A DNA stretch of 37,024 nt, from contig CAYSPU010000017.1 of the NCBI GenBank assembly GCA_964432995.1, positions 1 through 37,024 of the forward strand, read 5' to 3'. Below, one piece after another: positions 34,753 to 37,024 of this stretch. The stretch is from CAYSPU01 sp964432995 (lineage in GTDB: Bacteria > Verrucomicrobiota > Verrucomicrobiia > Limisphaerales > JAHDYP01). Made by a program: the position numbers and the translations under genes. Below the pieces are notes generated by a model. The model made no database searches, had not been told where the DNA came from, and saw nothing but the letters and a program-made list of their open reading frames with translations. Numbering within the stretch: position 1 is the first letter of the stretch; every line of letters starts with the position of its first letter.

Positions 34753-35360
34753 GAACCTGCATCGCCGGTCATGCCGCTGCGCGGCAGCGGGGTTTGACGC
34801 TCCCCGAGATCATGGTCGCCACGGCGGTTTTCTCGCTGGTGGCGGGAGGGGTGATGTATATCAGTCTGGCGGGGTTGCGCATGAACCAGTTGGCGCGGTC
34901 GAAGATGGGGGCCAGCGACGAGGCGCGGGCGGCGGTGGGCAAGATGGTCAGCGAGATCCGCGGTGCGGGCGTGGTGCGGATTGGCAACGGCAGCCTCACC
35001 GGCTTTACCGAGATTCCGCACGGCAGCGCGCAGTCGGGCAACGCGATTCAGGTTTACGCGACCAAGGGGGTCACCAACCAGTATGTGCGTTATTTTTGGG
35101 ATCTGGCCGACCGGAGGCTCAAGCGCACGGAGAACGGCGCCCCGGCCGTGCTGGTGGTGGCCAACTCGATCAGCAATCAGATGGTGTTCACGTCGGAAGA
35201 CTTCGCCGGGAACGTGCTGACGAACAACTTCAACAACCGGGTGATTGGTGTGTCCCTGCAGTTCTATCAGCTCCAGTACCCGACGGTGGCCATTGGGCCG
35301 GGGGGCCTGTACGATTTCTACCAGTTGCGGACCAAGATCACCCGGCGGGCCCTGGAGTAG
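34749..35360 (+). CDS. Type IV prepilin-like protein (PilW/GspJ-type)
   Basis: A 203-residue protein. The leader RTCIAGHAAARQRG ends in Gly, and the mature N-terminus LTLPEIMVATAVFSLVAGGVMYI has E at +5, as required for methylation and assembly. The body (RAAVGKMVSEIRGAGVVRIG, RYFWDLADRRLKRT, VLVVANSISNQMVFTSEDF) resembles PilW/GspJ minor pilins. The start overlaps the previous stop by 4 nt. The third pilin-type gene follows after 34 bp. Confidence 0.82.
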   Translation: MRTCIAGHAAARQRGLTLPEIMVATAVFSLVAGGVMYISLAGLRMNQLARSKMGASDEARAAVGKMVSEIRGAGVVRIGNGSLTGFTEIPHGSAQSGNAIQVYATKGVTNQYVRYFWDLADRRLKRTENGAPAVLVVANSISNQMVFTSEDFAGNVLTNNFNNRVIGVSLQFYQLQYPTVAIGPGGLYDFYQLRTKITRRALE

Positions 35361-35394
35361 GCCGCCGCGAACCTGCTGGTATCGGAAACGTCGT

Positions 35395-37024
35395 ATGAGA
35401 CCAACCCTCGTCAGAGAGCGCAAGCCCTCCGGTCACGCCCTGGCTTTCGTGCTCGTCATGCTGTCGGTCGCCCTCCTGATCCTGGCGGGGACGCTGACGT
35501 GGAGTGTGACCAACAGCCGATTGAACGAGCGCAGCAACCAGCTCATGGCGTCGCTGGCGGCGGCCGAGGCGGCTACGGAGAAGGTCATGTCGGAGATTGC
35601 CATCGACTACCAGAAGGTCGGAGCCGCCCACGTGAGCAGCAAGATGGACAACTATCGCAGCCGCAAGCCTGGTGCGAACGAGCATCCGATCTGGGGGCGC
35701 TACCGGTTCAGCAACGGCCGTGGCAACGACGATCAGACTCACGTGGAGCAGATCACCGCCTGGGCGGTTTCCCCCCTGATTTCGCAATATCAGGGGTTGT
35801 CGGGATACGCCTCGACGTACCGGGTGGTTTCGAACGCGCGGGAAATCGGGGCCCGGCATGACATGATCGGGGCTGTCCAGCAGCAGTTTCAGATTGCCTC
35901 CATCCCCCTCTTCCAGTTTGCCATCTTCTACAACGTCGACCTCGAGGTGAATCCGGGCGCCAACATGACGGTCAACGGGCGGGTGCACAGCAATCAGGAG
36001 ATCTACGTGCAACCGCAAGCCACCCTCACGTTCGGGGGGGATGTGACCGCGGCCGGTAACATCGTGCACGGAAAGCACCCCTTGGATCCGGTCGTGCGTG
36101 GCGGCGGGAGCGTCGTCTACCAGGGGGAACACGACAGCGGCGTCAATTCCCTCAATCTGCCGCTGGGCGTGGAGAACACGCCGGAGAACGTCCGTCAGAT
36201 CGTTGAGATCCCGCCCGTGGGCGAGCCGGCCAGTTCGGATCTGGCGCGCCAGCGTCTCTACAACAAGGCCGACCTCATCATTGTCGTGCGGGACACCGGG
36301 GTGGAAGCCCACGGCGGCGTGGCCAACGGCAATGGTCCCAACCTTGGTTGGAGCGGAGTCTCGTCGTTTGTGAACACCAACGTCTCCTTCTACAACAAGC
36401 GCGAAGGAAAGACCGTCCGGGCCACGCAGATCGATGTCGGGGCTCTGGCGTCCTGGAACGCGTCCGGGAACGTGCTGAAAACGGCCTTGGGTCGGGACAT
36501 CAACTCGATCTACGTGGCCGACCTGCGCACCCAGACCAGCACGACCGAACCAGGCGTGCGCCTGGTCAACGGCCAGAGCCTTCCCCCGGCCGGACTCACG
36601 GTGGCCACGCCCGATCCCCTCTACGTGAAGGGGCACTACAACGTCCCCTCCTCGGCCATCGGCACGTCGGATACGTCCGGCACCCGTCCGGCGGCCTTCA
36701 TTGCGGATGCGGTCACGGTGCTCTCGGGCTGTTGGAACGATGCCAACAGCACTCTGAGTCTCAGCAGTCGCACCGCTTCGAGCACCACGGTCAACGCCGC
36801 CATCATGTCGGGCATCGTGCCCACGACGGCCGCCTCGTACAGCGGGGGCGTGGAGAACTTCCCGCGTTTCCTGGAGAATTGGAGTGGCAAGACCCTGACC
36901 TACAACGGCTCCATGATTGTCATGTTTCCGAGCCAATACGCGACCGGCACGTGGAAAGGGACCGGGAGCACGATCGGGATCTACAACCCCCCGACGCGCA
37001 ATTGGAGCTTCGATCTCAACTTCC
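35395..37024 (+). CDS. PilX-like pilus-associated protein, partial
   Basis: At least 543 codons, open to the right edge. The N-terminus, MRPTLVRERKPSGHALAFVLVMLSVALLILAGTL, has a single membrane helix but no Glu at +5, like PilX/PilY-adjacent proteins. Residues about 40-75 continue as a coiled helix (LMASLAAAEAATEKVMSEIA). Beyond about 175 the chain is beta-rich and repetitive (VNPGANMTVNGRVHSNQEIYVQPQATLTFGGDV, IVHGKHPL), resembling the polymer-bactofilin-like or beta-helix segments seen in large pilus-tip-type proteins. Far longer than classical PilX (about 170-200 residues). It completes a three-gene pseudopilin cassette. The C-terminus is unknown. Confidence 0.75.
   Translation, partial: MRPTLVRERKPSGHALAFVLVMLSVALLILAGTLTWSVTNSRLNERSNQLMASLAAAEAATEKVMSEIAIDYQKVGAAHVSSKMDNYRSRKPGANEHPIWGRYRFSNGRGNDDQTHVEQITAWAVSPLISQYQGLSGYASTYRVVSNAREIGARHDMIGAVQQQFQIASIPLFQFAIFYNVDLEVNPGANMTVNGRVHSNQEIYVQPQATLTFGGDVTAAGNIVHGKHPLDPVVRGGGSVVYQGEHDSGVNSLNLPLGVENTPENVRQIVEIPPVGEPASSDLARQRLYNKADLIIVVRDTGVEAHGGVANGNGPNLGWSGVSSFVNTNVSFYNKREGKTVRATQIDVGALASWNASGNVLKTALGRDINSIYVADLRTQTSTTEPGVRLVNGQSLPPAGLTVATPDPLYVKGHYNVPSSAIGTSDTSGTRPAAFIADAVTVLSGCWNDANSTLSLSSRTASSTTVNAAIMSGIVPTTAASYSGGVENFPRFLENWSGKTLTYNGSMIVMFPSQYATGTWKGTGSTIGIYNPPTRNWSFDLNF

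Noticed and set aside
35398..36936. Minus-strand frame of over 500 codons opposite the third pilin-type gene
   Set aside because: No domain recognised; the plus-strand frame has a membrane helix and sensible protein composition.

Overview
The window is GC-rich, densely coded bacterial chromosome. The gene repertoire suggests a member of the Verrucomicrobiota, probably the Limisphaerales/Pedosphaera side. Pointers are a YlbF-family protein with a Cys-rich tail, a PmoA-like DUF6807 protein, an FG-GAP/ASPIC-UnbV protein, a GH106-like glycosidase, divergent minor pseudopilins and several short intergenic repeat families. This placement is inference from gene content; no rRNA or tRNA gene is present to confirm it.

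Layout. 1-2941 (minus strand): a CstA-type transporter, a YlbF-family protein and the N-terminal part of a polyphosphate:AMP phosphotransferase, possibly one starvation/energy operon. 3275-13770 (plus): a MarR regulator with an inverted repeat at its start, then a Spinster-type MFS transporter, an Lnt-like N-acyltransferase, a B12-binding radical SAM enzyme and a full-length Aas, followed after a repeat by an FG-GAP protein. 14044-18965: an OLD-like ATPase-TOPRIM nuclease, a 50-codon ORF that may be a restriction-subunit stub, and a long topoisomerase III. 19399-24189: a small secreted protein, a frameshifted GH106-like glycosidase and a convergent DUF6807 protein. 24581-27752: dihydroorotase, periplasmic thioredoxin-like protein, glutaredoxin-like protein and lipoyl synthase. 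28133-30101: a C-terminal gene remnant next to repeats, and a secreted BSP-type metalloprotease. 30214-33036: a DUF47/PhoU-like regulator and two tandem PiT phosphate transporters. 33082-34077: quinolinate synthase. 34300-37024: three pseudopilin-type genes, the last running off the window.

The most coherent system is 3983-11132. Lnt consumes a phospholipid acyl chain and leaves a lysophospholipid. Aas reacylates lysophospholipids. In E. coli, aas sits next to the MFS lysophospholipid flippase lplT, and vertebrate Spns1, a Spinster protein, is a lysophospholipid transporter. MFS-Lnt-(radical SAM)-Aas therefore reads as a lipoprotein N-acylation and lysolipid-salvage operon with an extra B12/radical SAM enzyme of unknown target.

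The second theme is repeats. At least four short repeat types occur between genes, and copies or relatives of three of them lie in frame inside the lnt-like ORF. The window also holds apparent gene decay: a glycosidase frameshift that fits a deletion between short direct repeats, a 5'-truncated gene beside tandem repeats, and the possible HsdR stub. No tRNA, rRNA, CRISPR array or insertion-sequence transposase was seen.
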